A stretch of DNA of 64,000 bases from Desulfosporosinus hippei DSM 8344 (GTDB lineage Bacteria > Bacillota > Desulfitobacteriia > Desulfitobacteriales > Desulfitobacteriaceae), in NCBI RefSeq assembly GCF_900100785.1, contig NZ_FNCP01000023.1, positions 1 to 64,000 on the forward strand, read 5' to 3'. This document shows, one piece after another, positions 49,826 to 58,153 of this stretch. The notes under the pieces were generated by a model, which did no database searches, was not told the DNA's origin, and saw nothing but the letters and a program-made list of their open reading frames with translations. The position numbers were made by a program, and so were the translations under genes. Numbering within the stretch: position 1 is the first letter of the stretch; the number at the start of each line of letters is the position of its first letter.

Positions 49826-52642
49826 TTAAGAAAATTTTTGATTTATATGCTGAGAAACTATCTTTTGAAGTCCTGCCAGGGTGATTGGCTTGCTAATATA
49901 ATCATCCATACCAACAGCGAGACATTTTTCGCGATCGCCCTCCATAGCATGGGCGGTCATCGCAATGATAGGAGTGCCCTGATTAATACTACTCCTCTTT
50001 TTAATTTCTTCAGTCGCTCTATAACCATCCATAACAGGCATTTGACAATCCATCAAGATTAAAGCAAATTTTTCCTTATCACTTTTCTCAAGTGCTTGTT
50101 GTCCATTTACTGCCAATTCCACTTCATAGCCCAATTTTTCCAGCATGGTTTTTTCTAATCTCTGATTGGCTACCATATCTTCTACCAGAAGTATCCTGGC
50201 CTTGGTCATTTCATAATCTTCTTCTATCATAGAATGTCTTGTTGCTAGATTTCCACTTTTTACGGACAGCCCTAATTCAGCAACATCCAAGACTATATTA
50301 ATTAACTCCATTTTTCGTACAGGTTTCGCTATGTAACCGGAAAATCCAATATCCTTAGCTAATCTTGCTTCTCCTTGCTGAGCCGTGGAGGTAATCAAAA
50401 TCAGCTTAATATCTCTTAGTCTTTTCTCCTTCAACACCAATTTTCCAAATTCATGACCACTCATTCCAGGCATCCTATAATCCACGAGTATTATTTGCGG
50501 TAAACTTTCAGAAGGCAGCCCTTTAAGCATTTCAAGACCCTCTTGCCCGTTTTGTGCACTAATAACCTTACATCCTGTTGCGCCAAGATATTCTCGGAAG
50601 ATCATCCGGTTGCTGTGAGTATCATCGACAATCATAACCGTTAGATGACTTAAGTCATAAGATTTATGAGTTGAAAGTCTCTGGGAATCGTCTTCAATTC
50701 CGCCATTCTCTAGCTCTAAGGTGATAACAAACGTGCTGCCCCGATCCAGCTCGCTCACAACTTCAATGTCACCGCCAAATAGTTCTATTATCTTTTTGGA
50801 AATAGATAGTCCAAGGCCGGTTCCTTCATATTTTCTCGTTGTCGAAGCATCCGCTTGCATAAAAACCTGGAATAACTTGCGTTTTGTCTCTTCAGACATA
50901 CCAATTCCTGTATCCTGAATTATTATCTGCAAAAGTACCTTCTCTTTACTTTCTTTTAAGGCCTCTACTTTTACAACGACTTCACCCGTATCTGTGAATT
51001 TGACAGCGTTTCCAATAATGTTATTTAACACCTGCCTCAGCCTGCCGGAATCACCTAAGACTCTGTCAGGAACTTCACCGATATAGGAAACGATTTCAAT
51101 TCCTTTCCCGTAAGCTTTTGGAGAAAACAAGGTGACCGCCTCGTCAACAAGTTTATGAAGACTAAATGGTATATTTTCAATTAACAACATACCCGCTTCG
51201 ATTTTCGAAAAATCCAAGATATCATTAATTAATAAGAGCAATGCGTCTGATGAAGCTTTCACCTCTGCTATGTAACTTGCTTGTTCCTTTTCCAGAGGCA
51301 TACTGGAGAGTAGTTCTATGAAGCCAGTAATTCCATTCAAAGGTGTCCTTATTTCATGAGACATGTTGGCGAGAAACTGGCTTTTAGCGATATTGGCCGT
51401 TTCAGCAGCAGACACATCTTTCATTACCCCAAAAGTTACTTCTTGACTATTCCATTCCCCAGTCGTGATACGTGTTTCCATAGGAATCTCTTGGCCGTTT
51501 TTTGTGATTGCAGGTATCGGAGAATAATCAATTTTGCCCTTTAAAATATCTCTAACAACACCCCCTACTTCACCTCTTCTGTTTTCCGGGTGAACCATTA
51601 AAACCGATTTCCCTAGCAGCTCAGCCTCTGAATAACCTAATCTCTTGCAAACAGTACTATTCATATGCTTAATGATTCCATGATGATCTGCTGTTGGATT
51701 TAGTTCCAGCATCGTTTTACCAATGATCTGTTCTTGAGATTGATTCATGAGAGTTTCAAAAGCCTGGTTTACCATAAGATAGCGAAAATCGACAACCTCA
51801 CCTTGGTCATTTGTAATAACTTCTTGAAGTGAAAAACCGTTGGTCATATTTTCAAAAAGAAGTCTCAAATTCTTCTCACTCTGGCGAAGCTTTTCTTCAA
51901 TTCTTTTTCTTAATGTAATATCTCTTGAAATACCAATAACACCACTTACAACACCGTTTTCATTATAAAGTGGAGTCTTGATCGTTTCATATTCTGCAAT
52001 TCCCTGAGGGGTTTTCAAGGTGATGTAATTAAACACATTTTTTTGCGATTCCATGACTTCCTTGTCTTGCAGCACATTTCTGGTAGCCACTGAATCATCA
52101 AAATAGTCGAAGTCTCCCTTTCCAATCACTAAACTTTTTTCAGAGTGTGCAACTCTTTCAGCGAAGGATTTATTGCAACCTAAATACTTACTGTCCTTAT
52201 CTTTTAAAAAAATCACATCGGGGATGGCATCAATGATAGAGTTTAGGAACCTATTTTCGTTTTCCAGCTCATATTTAAGTTGTTTTCTTTTAGAAAGATC
52301 CCTAGCAGTAATATAAATTTTGTCCTCATAAACCTCTAATTCCCATTCAATATATTTATAGCAGTTGTTTCGGCATTGATACCGGTTGGTAAAATTCATC
52401 ATCTGGTCAAGTTCTTGAAGAGTATTCATTACTTTTAATGATGCATCTAAATCATCGGGATGAATGAATTCCAGAAATTTTCTACCTTCGAGCTCCTCTG
52501 TAGTGTATCCCAGTATAATCTTCCAGGAATTGTTCAGTTTAATAAAAGCACCTTGCCTATCTGCTACAGCTAACATATCAAGGCTCCTTGAAAAAAAGCG
52601 TTCGAATGTAATATCAGTACTTTTTTCAACTGGTCCTGACAT
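49826..52642 (-). CDS. Hybrid histidine kinase with PAS domains and two receivers
   Basis: Soluble multi-domain kinase of 938 residues without membrane helices. Order: PAS about 10-125 (RQGAFIKLNNSWKIILGYT), PAS about 125-245 (DAIPDVIFLKDKDSKYLGCN), further PAS-like segments about 250-420, HisKA with phospho-acceptor in NMSHEIRTPLNGITGF, HATPase (GDSGRLRQVLNNIIGNAVKF, GTGLGLSISKKIIELFGG), receiver 1 (VMIVDDTHSN, VDYRMPGMSG) and receiver 2 (ILLVEDMVAN, LMDCQMPVMDG). It resembles BarA/TorS-like phosphorelay kinases but lacks an Hpt domain. Signal and output are unknown; no partner gene is adjacent. Confidence 0.92.
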   Translation of the reverse strand: MSGPVEKSTDITFERFFSRSLDMLAVADRQGAFIKLNNSWKIILGYTTEELEGRKFLEFIHPDDLDASLKVMNTLQELDQMMNFTNRYQCRNNCYKYIEWELEVYEDKIYITARDLSKRKQLKYELENENRFLNSIIDAIPDVIFLKDKDSKYLGCNKSFAERVAHSEKSLVIGKGDFDYFDDSVATRNVLQDKEVMESQKNVFNYITLKTPQGIAEYETIKTPLYNENGVVSGVIGISRDITLRKRIEEKLRQSEKNLRLLFENMTNGFSLQEVITNDQGEVVDFRYLMVNQAFETLMNQSQEQIIGKTMLELNPTADHHGIIKHMNSTVCKRLGYSEAELLGKSVLMVHPENRRGEVGGVVRDILKGKIDYSPIPAITKNGQEIPMETRITTGEWNSQEVTFGVMKDVSAAETANIAKSQFLANMSHEIRTPLNGITGFIELLSSMPLEKEQASYIAEVKASSDALLLLINDILDFSKIEAGMLLIENIPFSLHKLVDEAVTLFSPKAYGKGIEIVSYIGEVPDRVLGDSGRLRQVLNNIIGNAVKFTDTGEVVVKVEALKESKEKVLLQIIIQDTGIGMSEETKRKLFQVFMQADASTTRKYEGTGLGLSISKKIIELFGGDIEVVSELDRGSTFVITLELENGGIEDDSQRLSTHKSYDLSHLTVMIVDDTHSNRMIFREYLGATGCKVISAQNGQEGLEMLKGLPSESLPQIILVDYRMPGMSGHEFGKLVLKEKRLRDIKLILITSTAQQGEARLAKDIGFSGYIAKPVRKMELINIVLDVAELGLSVKSGNLATRHSMIEEDYEMTKARILLVEDMVANQRLEKTMLEKLGYEVELAVNGQQALEKSDKEKFALILMDCQMPVMDGYRATEEIKKRSSINQGTPIIAMTAHAMEGDREKCLAVGMDDYISKPITLAGLQKIVSQHINQKFS

Positions 52643-52796
52643 TTGATAATACCCCCTAATTATTGTTTCTTGTTTTTTAGAACGAGATATTATACAAAAT
52701 TACTGATGATTAAAGGATTGTAACTTAGAAAATGATTGTTCGCTTAGGCTGTAGTGATAGATTACGTTATAATTACAGTGAATGGAGTTGTTGTTC

Positions 52797-53054
52797 ATGA
52801 AAAAGAATTTAGGGTCTGTCAACACCCTTTACCCCATGCCGGTTGTTATTGTAGGAACTAAGATAAACGGTAAGGCTAATTATATTACTATTGCCCACGT
52901 TGGAATTATCGATATGAAAACATTCAACATATTACCCTTCTATCCTCCTAAGATTTCAAAAATAAGACAACTTTATCGCACTCTAGTAAATGGAAAGACG
53001 CCAGTCATTAAACATGATTGGCACCTTTTTATACATAATTATCATAGTACCTAA
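52797..53054 (+). pseudogene. Truncated flavin reductase-like gene
   Basis: The first 43 codons (MKKNLGSVNTLYPMPVVIVG, ANYITIAHVGIIDMKTF) match the start of small flavin reductase/FMN-binding proteins of anaerobes, but the sequence then departs (NILPFYPPKISKIRQL) and stops after 85 codons where about 190 are expected. A frameshift or deletion after codon 43 is likely. Confidence 0.65.
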
Positions 53055-53185
53055 TTATAAATTGCCCGTTCATTACACTTGTCACGGAAAAGACAAACCC
53101 TACATGCTCTAGTTTATAGAAATCATCAGAATTACCGCAGTGCGTAGGGTCATTAAATCTGGTGCCAAAGGCACAATTGCTCATA

Positions 53186-53221
53186 ACATCAGCCCGGAGA
53201 TTTTAGTCTCCGGGCTGATGT
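53186..53221. terminator. Perfect 15 bp hairpin at relic junction
   Basis: Arms ACATCAGCCCGGAGA and TCTCCGGGCTGATGT with a 6-base loop. Its right arm runs directly into the MarR relic. It could end the sigma-fusion transcript on the minus strand, although T runs are lacking. Confidence 0.75.
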
Positions 53222-53323
53222 CCAGCAGGTAGGATAAGTCTTTTTGGCTAATTTCCGGCTTCATCTTAAGAATCCTTAAAACTCTGCCTTGCCCTCTGTG
53301 GGGATCTCCCATAGGGCCAAAAT
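53218..53323 (-). pseudogene. 106 bp relic of a MarR gene
   Basis: Matches 14353-14458 inside the MarR regulator of the MATE pump with about four mismatches. No other part of the regulator or its pump is here. It lies 6 bases past the sigma-fusion gene, on the same strand. Confidence 0.9.
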
Positions 53324-53329
53324 AATACG

Positions 53330-55072
53330 CTACTCACCAAGGCGCGGAAATACCTGCGTCAATTTTCCAGGGATTTTGAGCAACACATCTTTTTCAAGCT
53401 GCCCGCCGCAGGAATAATAGTAACCATTGTCCTGCCAATCGAGCATGTATTTCACACCCGCTAAATCAATCTTGGTGAGTCCTCCGGTTGCTTTCCTGCC
53501 GTCGAACTCAAGTTCTACGGGTTCTTGGCTAGCATTTGGAGGTAGATTGGTATGCGGAACCGGCCCTTGGGTAACAATCAACAACGGGTTCTGCTCACCG
53601 AGGACGAAATACATACTGAGCAGAGCACCTTTACCCTCTTTTACTTCAATCCATTGGTGTTTGATCTTATAATTCTGACCAGGCAAAAAATAGGGTACTT
53701 GATCAAAACGCTCTGCTGCCTCAGTCAGAGTTATATCCTGAGGAAGATTGAGAACTTGAGTGTTTTCCTCCTCGATAGTTACCCCTTCAGGAAGATCCAG
53801 TTCAAACAGGGAGTCAGGCAGTCCCTGATTGAGGCGAAGCTCCCTCACTTCCCGGCGGTTTACCAGCTCTCCTTTGACATTATAATATTCCGTTCGTATT
53901 GGCATCCAGGTTTCTTTGTCCATCCAGTGATGAGTATTCATTTCCCCCAGCCCGGGGACTTTTTCACTGAATTGCACATGAAGAACCGGTCGACCTTGCA
54001 GGTATTCCGTACCTAAGATCCGGCTGGATTTATTCTCGGCCATGGCCTTGAGGCTGTCCGGGAAATTAAAGTTGCCACGTTCTCTGTATTCCTGGCTTAA
54101 GATAAGTTTACTGACCTGGCGCTTATCGGCAAGCCAACTCAGCATAACTCCGTCTTTCATAATTACCGTTATGGGCCCGGTTGCTCCACTGTCCCCGTCT
54201 GTCCGATAGTAATCAGGCTTTTTAAACCAGATATGGGAGGTCATGGTGGTCGGTTTTCCCTGCTCAAAGAAAGTAGCATCCACGATTTCCTCGTAATCCT
54301 CTGTTTTCTCTATCACCGCCTGCACCTTATCCTTAATTTCGGCTACGGAAAGGGTTATTTTACCGGTCAGTGAATGTAAGAATGTCAAAAAGTCCTTCTG
54401 CTTTTTCATCTCCTCTTGCCATGCAGGGTTTTGCGACAGTTCTTGTTCAAAAGCATTTCTGGCCGCTGCCTCCATGGTTCCTTCCAAATAGTCACAAATT
54501 CGATCCTTTATATCTGATGACTCTAACGTCATGTCTAATCGCTCCTTTGGCTTTTTTCGATAATCTTTTAGTGTCTCCTGCAGACGGGCCCGGGCCCGGA
54601 ATAACCGGGACTTAACCGTTCCCAGAGGTAGATTGTATTCTTCCGCAGCTTCCTGTAAATTCAATCCTCGTAGATCAATATCAAGCAGGATTTGCTGTTG
54701 TTCCAGCGGAAGCCTCTTAATCGCCTGCCCCATTTCCAACTTCAGCGTGACTGCATCCTCGACAGACAGTTCCCCGGTAGTTAGAAGTTCCGGTGATATC
54801 CCCGGCATTACCCTGCTGCTGAAACGCAACAACAGGTATACTTCGTTGGTTAATATCCGCCGCCACCAACCGGTAAAAGCAACCTCATCTTTTAAGCCTG
54901 ACAGGTTATTAAAAACCTTAAGCATAGTGTTTTGGACGGCATCCTGGGCCAGATCTTTATCTCTCAGCAGGCAGAAAGCCTGCTTGGATGCCAGGGGATA
55001 GATATCCCGAATTAATACTTCCCAAGCTTCAATGTCACCCTGCCGAGCCCTCCCAATCAGATCTATTTTCAC
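53330..55072 (-). CDS. ECF sigma factor fused to anti-sigma-like and LolA/DUF4367-like domains
   Basis: A 580-residue fusion. Residues 1-165 form an ECF sigma factor: region 2 (ASKQAFCLLRDKDLAQDAVQ, FTGWWRRILTNEVY) and region 4 (LPLEQQQILLDIDLRGLNLQ, PLGTVKSRLFRARARLQE). About 180-240 resembles an anti-sigma N-terminus (IKDRICDYLEGTMEAAARNA) without the zinc ligands, and 240-580 a LolA-like plus DUF4367-like beta domain (IWFKKPDYYRT, LPQDITLTEAAERFDQVPYF). In most relatives a membrane helix joins the last two parts; none is seen here, so the sensing domain would stay in the cytoplasm. A deleted copy of its 3-prime half is at 14711-14861. Confidence 0.8.
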   Translation of the reverse strand: MKIDLIGRARQGDIEAWEVLIRDIYPLASKQAFCLLRDKDLAQDAVQNTMLKVFNNLSGLKDEVAFTGWWRRILTNEVYLLLRFSSRVMPGISPELLTTGELSVEDAVTLKLEMGQAIKRLPLEQQQILLDIDLRGLNLQEAAEEYNLPLGTVKSRLFRARARLQETLKDYRKKPKERLDMTLESSDIKDRICDYLEGTMEAAARNAFEQELSQNPAWQEEMKKQKDFLTFLHSLTGKITLSVAEIKDKVQAVIEKTEDYEEIVDATFFEQGKPTTMTSHIWFKKPDYYRTDGDSGATGPITVIMKDGVMLSWLADKRQVSKLILSQEYRERGNFNFPDSLKAMAENKSSRILGTEYLQGRPVLHVQFSEKVPGLGEMNTHHWMDKETWMPIRTEYYNVKGELVNRREVRELRLNQGLPDSLFELDLPEGVTIEEENTQVLNLPQDITLTEAAERFDQVPYFLPGQNYKIKHQWIEVKEGKGALLSMYFVLGEQNPLLIVTQGPVPHTNLPPNASQEPVELEFDGRKATGGLTKIDLAGVKYMLDWQDNGYYYSCGGQLEKDVLLKIPGKLTQVFPRLGE

Positions 55073-55430
55073 GCTTTGATCCTCACCTCAACTATTTCAA
55101 TTCGAAATGCATTTCAGTACTTAGGATTCATAATGGGGTTAAAAAGTTCCACAGTTTAAAAAAATATTACGAGCCAGTCTAATCTTTTTTACTTATCAAA
55201 GATTTATGGTCTGTTTTGTAAATAACAAAAGATTTTTTATAAGGAAATCCACAAAATAGTAATATTCCTATTACTATACAATCTTTTACATTAAGACTTC
55301 AAAGTTTTATCCTAATATTACACACCACTTCATTACAAACCCTGTAACGGCTCCTTCATCTTATGCATTGCTGACCGGTACCGAAGTAAGCAAGCGTTCC
55401 CATTTTATGGCCTATCCATATGTGGGCTGG
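55073..55430. other. Intergenic region, nothing recognised
   Basis: AT-rich DNA upstream of the sigma fusion. Possible promoters only; no ORF with a ribosome site or strong hairpin. Confidence 0.4.
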
Positions 55431-55459
55431 TTGCATATTTTACAATTCATGGGTATAAT
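55431..55459 (+). promoter_or_regulatory. Strong promoter of the antitoxin-type RNA
   Basis: TTGCAT (55431-55436), a 17-base spacer, TATAAT (55454-55459). It would start an RNA near 55466. Confidence 0.75.
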
Positions 55460-55465
55460 ATAAGA

Positions 55466-55580
55466 AAAGGACTGACGTGTTGCAAGCACGCCAGCCCGGC
55501 AGATTGTCTAACCAAACGGTTAGCCCGAATTAGAGATTATAAGAAATAACCGCCATCCAGTAGGGGCGGTTATTTCTTCT
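55466..55580 (+). ncRNA. RatA-like antisense RNA of a lost type I toxin
   Basis: A short transcription unit of about 115 bases: promoter at 55431, body with GTTGCAAGCACGCCAGCC and the small hairpin TAACCAAACGGTTA, and a terminator with 14 bp arms AAGAAATAACCGCC (55541-55554) and GGCGGTTATTTCTT (55565-55578). This composition is known from the antitoxin RNAs that overlap genes for tiny holin-like toxins (TxpA-type) in Firmicutes. On the other strand a frame ending in KKK-stop enters the terminator as such toxins do, but the hydrophobic toxin body is gone. Identification rests on pattern memory, not a search. Confidence 0.6.
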
Positions 55581-55600
55581 TCATGAGGAGGTGTGGTAGG

Positions 55601-55753
55601 ATGAATCGTGATTTTGCAATGCTCCGTCTTGAACAGTTGCCAATAGCAATCTTTGGAATTAGGTATGCAGTTTTATTTAACGGGATAGCTATGCCCATTT
55701 TTAAGCAACTGAGTACGGATCAACAAAATCACGAAATGACACACCTACCATAA
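55601..55753 (+). CDS. Leader ORF upstream of the ABC-F gene (50 aa)
   Basis: A 50-codon frame beginning MNRDFAMLRLEQLPIAIFGI, with an excellent ribosome site GAGGAGGTG 7 bases before the ATG. It resembles no known protein. Its RBS flank and first codons (55594-55600, 55607-55616) pair with its own last codons (55744-55750, 55724-55733). The unpaired 10 bases between, 55734-55743, complement 55827-55836 just ahead of the ABC-F ribosome site. Followed by a terminator, this looks like a leader peptide that couples ribosome stalling to expression of the ABC-F gene. Confidence 0.6.
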   Translation: MNRDFAMLRLEQLPIAIFGIRYAVLFNGIAMPIFKQLSTDQQNHEMTHLP

Positions 55754-55777
55754 CCGCAACGAAACCTTAAAGCTGCG

Positions 55778-55808
55778 ACCGTAGGGACATTTCCCTACGG
55801 TTTTTTTT
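55778..55808 (+). terminator. Intrinsic terminator (attenuator) before the ABC-F gene
   Basis: 10 bp stem ACCGTAGGGA / TCCCTACGGT with loop CATT and a run of eight T. It is placed between the leader ORF and the ABC-F start. The decamer CATTTCCCTA, which forms its loop and 3-prime arm, recurs at 55831-55840 beside the ABC-F ribosome site, allowing alternative pairing. Confidence 0.88.
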
Positions 55809-55853
55809 ATACTTAAATCCGTGAAAGTGTCATTTCCCTAAAGGAGAATGAAC

Positions 55854-57776
55854 ATGATTATTAATTTTCAACACATTAAACTATCTTTTGGCACCAATGA
55901 AGTGCTTACCGACGTCTCCTTTGAAATCAGGCAAGGAGAACGAGTAGGTCTAATAGGCCGTAACGGAACAGGAAAGTCCACAATTTTGAAATTAATCATA
56001 GGATCCCTTCAACCTGAACAAGGGCAAATCGCCATACGCAAAAATACCAGGATTGGTTTCTTGGCTCAGGCCCCGGAATATAACGACAACATGAGCGTCT
56101 ATGAAGTGTTGGAACAGTGCTTTCAAGAAGTAAAGAAGTGGCAGCAGCAACTAGAACTATTAGAGCAAAAAATGTCCGACCCCATGAACACCGAGAATAA
56201 TAAACTTAGTCAGCTTATGCTAGAATATGGCAAACTTCAGGAAAAGTTCGAAGAGGCTGGTGGATACCAAATCTCTTCCCATATCGACGGGATTGCCACT
56301 GGACTCGGTATCACAGCGGATTACTATCCACGGCCATTTTCCTCTTTATCCGGCGGAGAAAAAACGAAGCTGGGCTTAGCAGCCTTACTATTGACGCAGC
56401 CTGATATTTTATTACTGGACGAACCGACCAATCACCTGGACATGTCTTCCATCGAATGGCTTGAGACCTTTTTAAATAACTATAAGGGCACCGTCATCGT
56501 TGTTTCTCATGACCGTTACTTTTTAAATAGAGTGATAACTAAAATCATTGAGCTGGAAGACGGGGAAGCCGTAACTTATCAAACCAACTATACGGACTAT
56601 CAGAAAGAAAAAGAGAGCCGCCTGCTCTCTGAGTTTACAAATTATCAAGAACAACAGAAAAAGATTAGGAAGATGCAGGAATCCATCAAACAATTAATTG
56701 AGTGGGGCAACCGCAATCCGCCGAATCCCAGTTTTCATCGTCGTGCTGCATCAATGCAAAAGGCCCTAGATCGAATGGTTAAATTAAAGAGGCCGATCTT
56801 AGAACGCAAAAAAATTGACCTGCATCTCGAACAAAGTGACCGTTCCGGAAAGCAAGTGATTTCACTGGAGGGAATCAGCAAATCCTATGCTAACCGCTCG
56901 CTTTTCTGTAAAGTCAGTGCCCAGTTATTCTACGGCGATCGGACCGTCCTCATCGGAAAAAACGGCTGCGGTAAAAGTACTCTTCTAAAATTAATCTTAG
57001 ATCAGGAAAACCCAGATCACGGTGAAATACGTCTTGGCTCACGAGTTGACACCGGATATCTCTCTCAAGACAGTGCACCCCTCAAGTCCGACCAAACCGT
57101 CCTTCAATATTTCCGTGCTGAACTGGACATGGAAGAAGGTGAAGCCAGAAAACAGTTAGCGAAATTTCTCTTCTACGGTTCCGACGTTTTCCAGAAGATT
57201 AGCAGTTTGTCCGGTGGAGAATGGAGCCGGCTGCAACTGGCATTACTTATGTACCAAAGGCCAAATCTGTTATTGCTCGATGAACCTACGAATCACCTGG
57301 ATATTGATTCCCGGGAAGCTCTGGAAGAAGCCTTAGAGGAGTTTCCCGGCACGCTGCTGGCAGTCTCTCACGACCGGTATTTTATCAATCGTTTGGCTCA
57401 CAAGATGTGGGTGCTTGACCAAGGCGAGGTTACTGCCTACTTGGGAAATTATAATGACTATCTGGAAAGAAAGAACCAACAAATTATTAAACTCGCAGGT
57501 AAAGCAGACAGTTCGGCTAGCCTTGCTATTGAACGTGGCCAGCAAGTTAAAGCGTCTGTTTCAAAGGCAGCTAATCCGGATAAATCAGCCACTCAACTAG
57601 AAAAGGAAATAACCGCACTGGAACAACAAATTCTCAATATTGAGGTACAAATGTCTGACCCTGCAATTTCTTTCGACTCATTAAGACTCGCTTCGTTTCA
57701 GGATGAACGTGAGACAATTGAAAGCCGGCTTAATTTTTTGTATGAGAAGTGGGTTAGGATATCTGAGAAGTCCTAG
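55854..57776 (+). CDS. ABC-F family ATPase (ribosome-associated, possible antibiotic protection)
   Basis: Soluble twin-ATPase of 640 residues without membrane domains, the ABC-F type that acts in the ribosomal E site. First domain: Walker A GRNGTGKST (about 35-43), signature SSLSGGEKTKLGL, Walker B ILLLDEPTNHLD; second: GKNGCGKST, SSLSGGEWSRLQL, LLLLDEPTNHLD. The linker between them (EWGNRNPPNPSFHRRAASMQ) is of medium length, as in factors that displace antibiotics or in YdiF-type housekeeping members; sequence alone does not decide. A C-terminal coiled coil (about 580-635) follows. The start is the ATG 7 bases after AAGGAG. The attenuator in front favours a drug-induced gene. Confidence 0.88.
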   Translation: MIINFQHIKLSFGTNEVLTDVSFEIRQGERVGLIGRNGTGKSTILKLIIGSLQPEQGQIAIRKNTRIGFLAQAPEYNDNMSVYEVLEQCFQEVKKWQQQLELLEQKMSDPMNTENNKLSQLMLEYGKLQEKFEEAGGYQISSHIDGIATGLGITADYYPRPFSSLSGGEKTKLGLAALLLTQPDILLLDEPTNHLDMSSIEWLETFLNNYKGTVIVVSHDRYFLNRVITKIIELEDGEAVTYQTNYTDYQKEKESRLLSEFTNYQEQQKKIRKMQESIKQLIEWGNRNPPNPSFHRRAASMQKALDRMVKLKRPILERKKIDLHLEQSDRSGKQVISLEGISKSYANRSLFCKVSAQLFYGDRTVLIGKNGCGKSTLLKLILDQENPDHGEIRLGSRVDTGYLSQDSAPLKSDQTVLQYFRAELDMEEGEARKQLAKFLFYGSDVFQKISSLSGGEWSRLQLALLMYQRPNLLLLDEPTNHLDIDSREALEEALEEFPGTLLAVSHDRYFINRLAHKMWVLDQGEVTAYLGNYNDYLERKNQQIIKLAGKADSSASLAIERGQQVKASVSKAANPDKSATQLEKEITALEQQILNIEVQMSDPAISFDSLRLASFQDERETIESRLNFLYEKWVRISEKS

Positions 57777-58153
57777 AAACTCGTCATCCGTAATGGTTAT
57801 TTCGAATTAGTCCTCCTGATCTCCAATAATCATCGACATATTTATGACCACCTCTGCAATTATTGAACTTATTGATAAGAAAAGAGATCCCCTAGACATC
57901 TTTCGAGTTGAACAATGTTAAACAATCGAAAGGAAGAACAAAAACTAAATTAACGGAGCGTATTTGGAAACACTTTCTTTGTTCTAATTGAAGGAAATAG
58001 AGGATAAATGTGTAATTAATACGATATATCAATGTTCATGTAACCACATGTCGAGTAATATTAGGGGAGAAAGGTACCCTAATCAGTTCGACGAAGGTAC
58101 GAATAGTGCTAGGTAAAAAAATAAGGGTTCAAAATGAAATAAGGAGGACTACT
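57777..58153. other. Intergenic region before the radical SAM gene
   Basis: AT-rich, no gene or clear terminator recognised; GGAGAAAGGTACCC near 58063 resembles one MarR operator half but lacks the perfect dyad. Confidence 0.4.
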
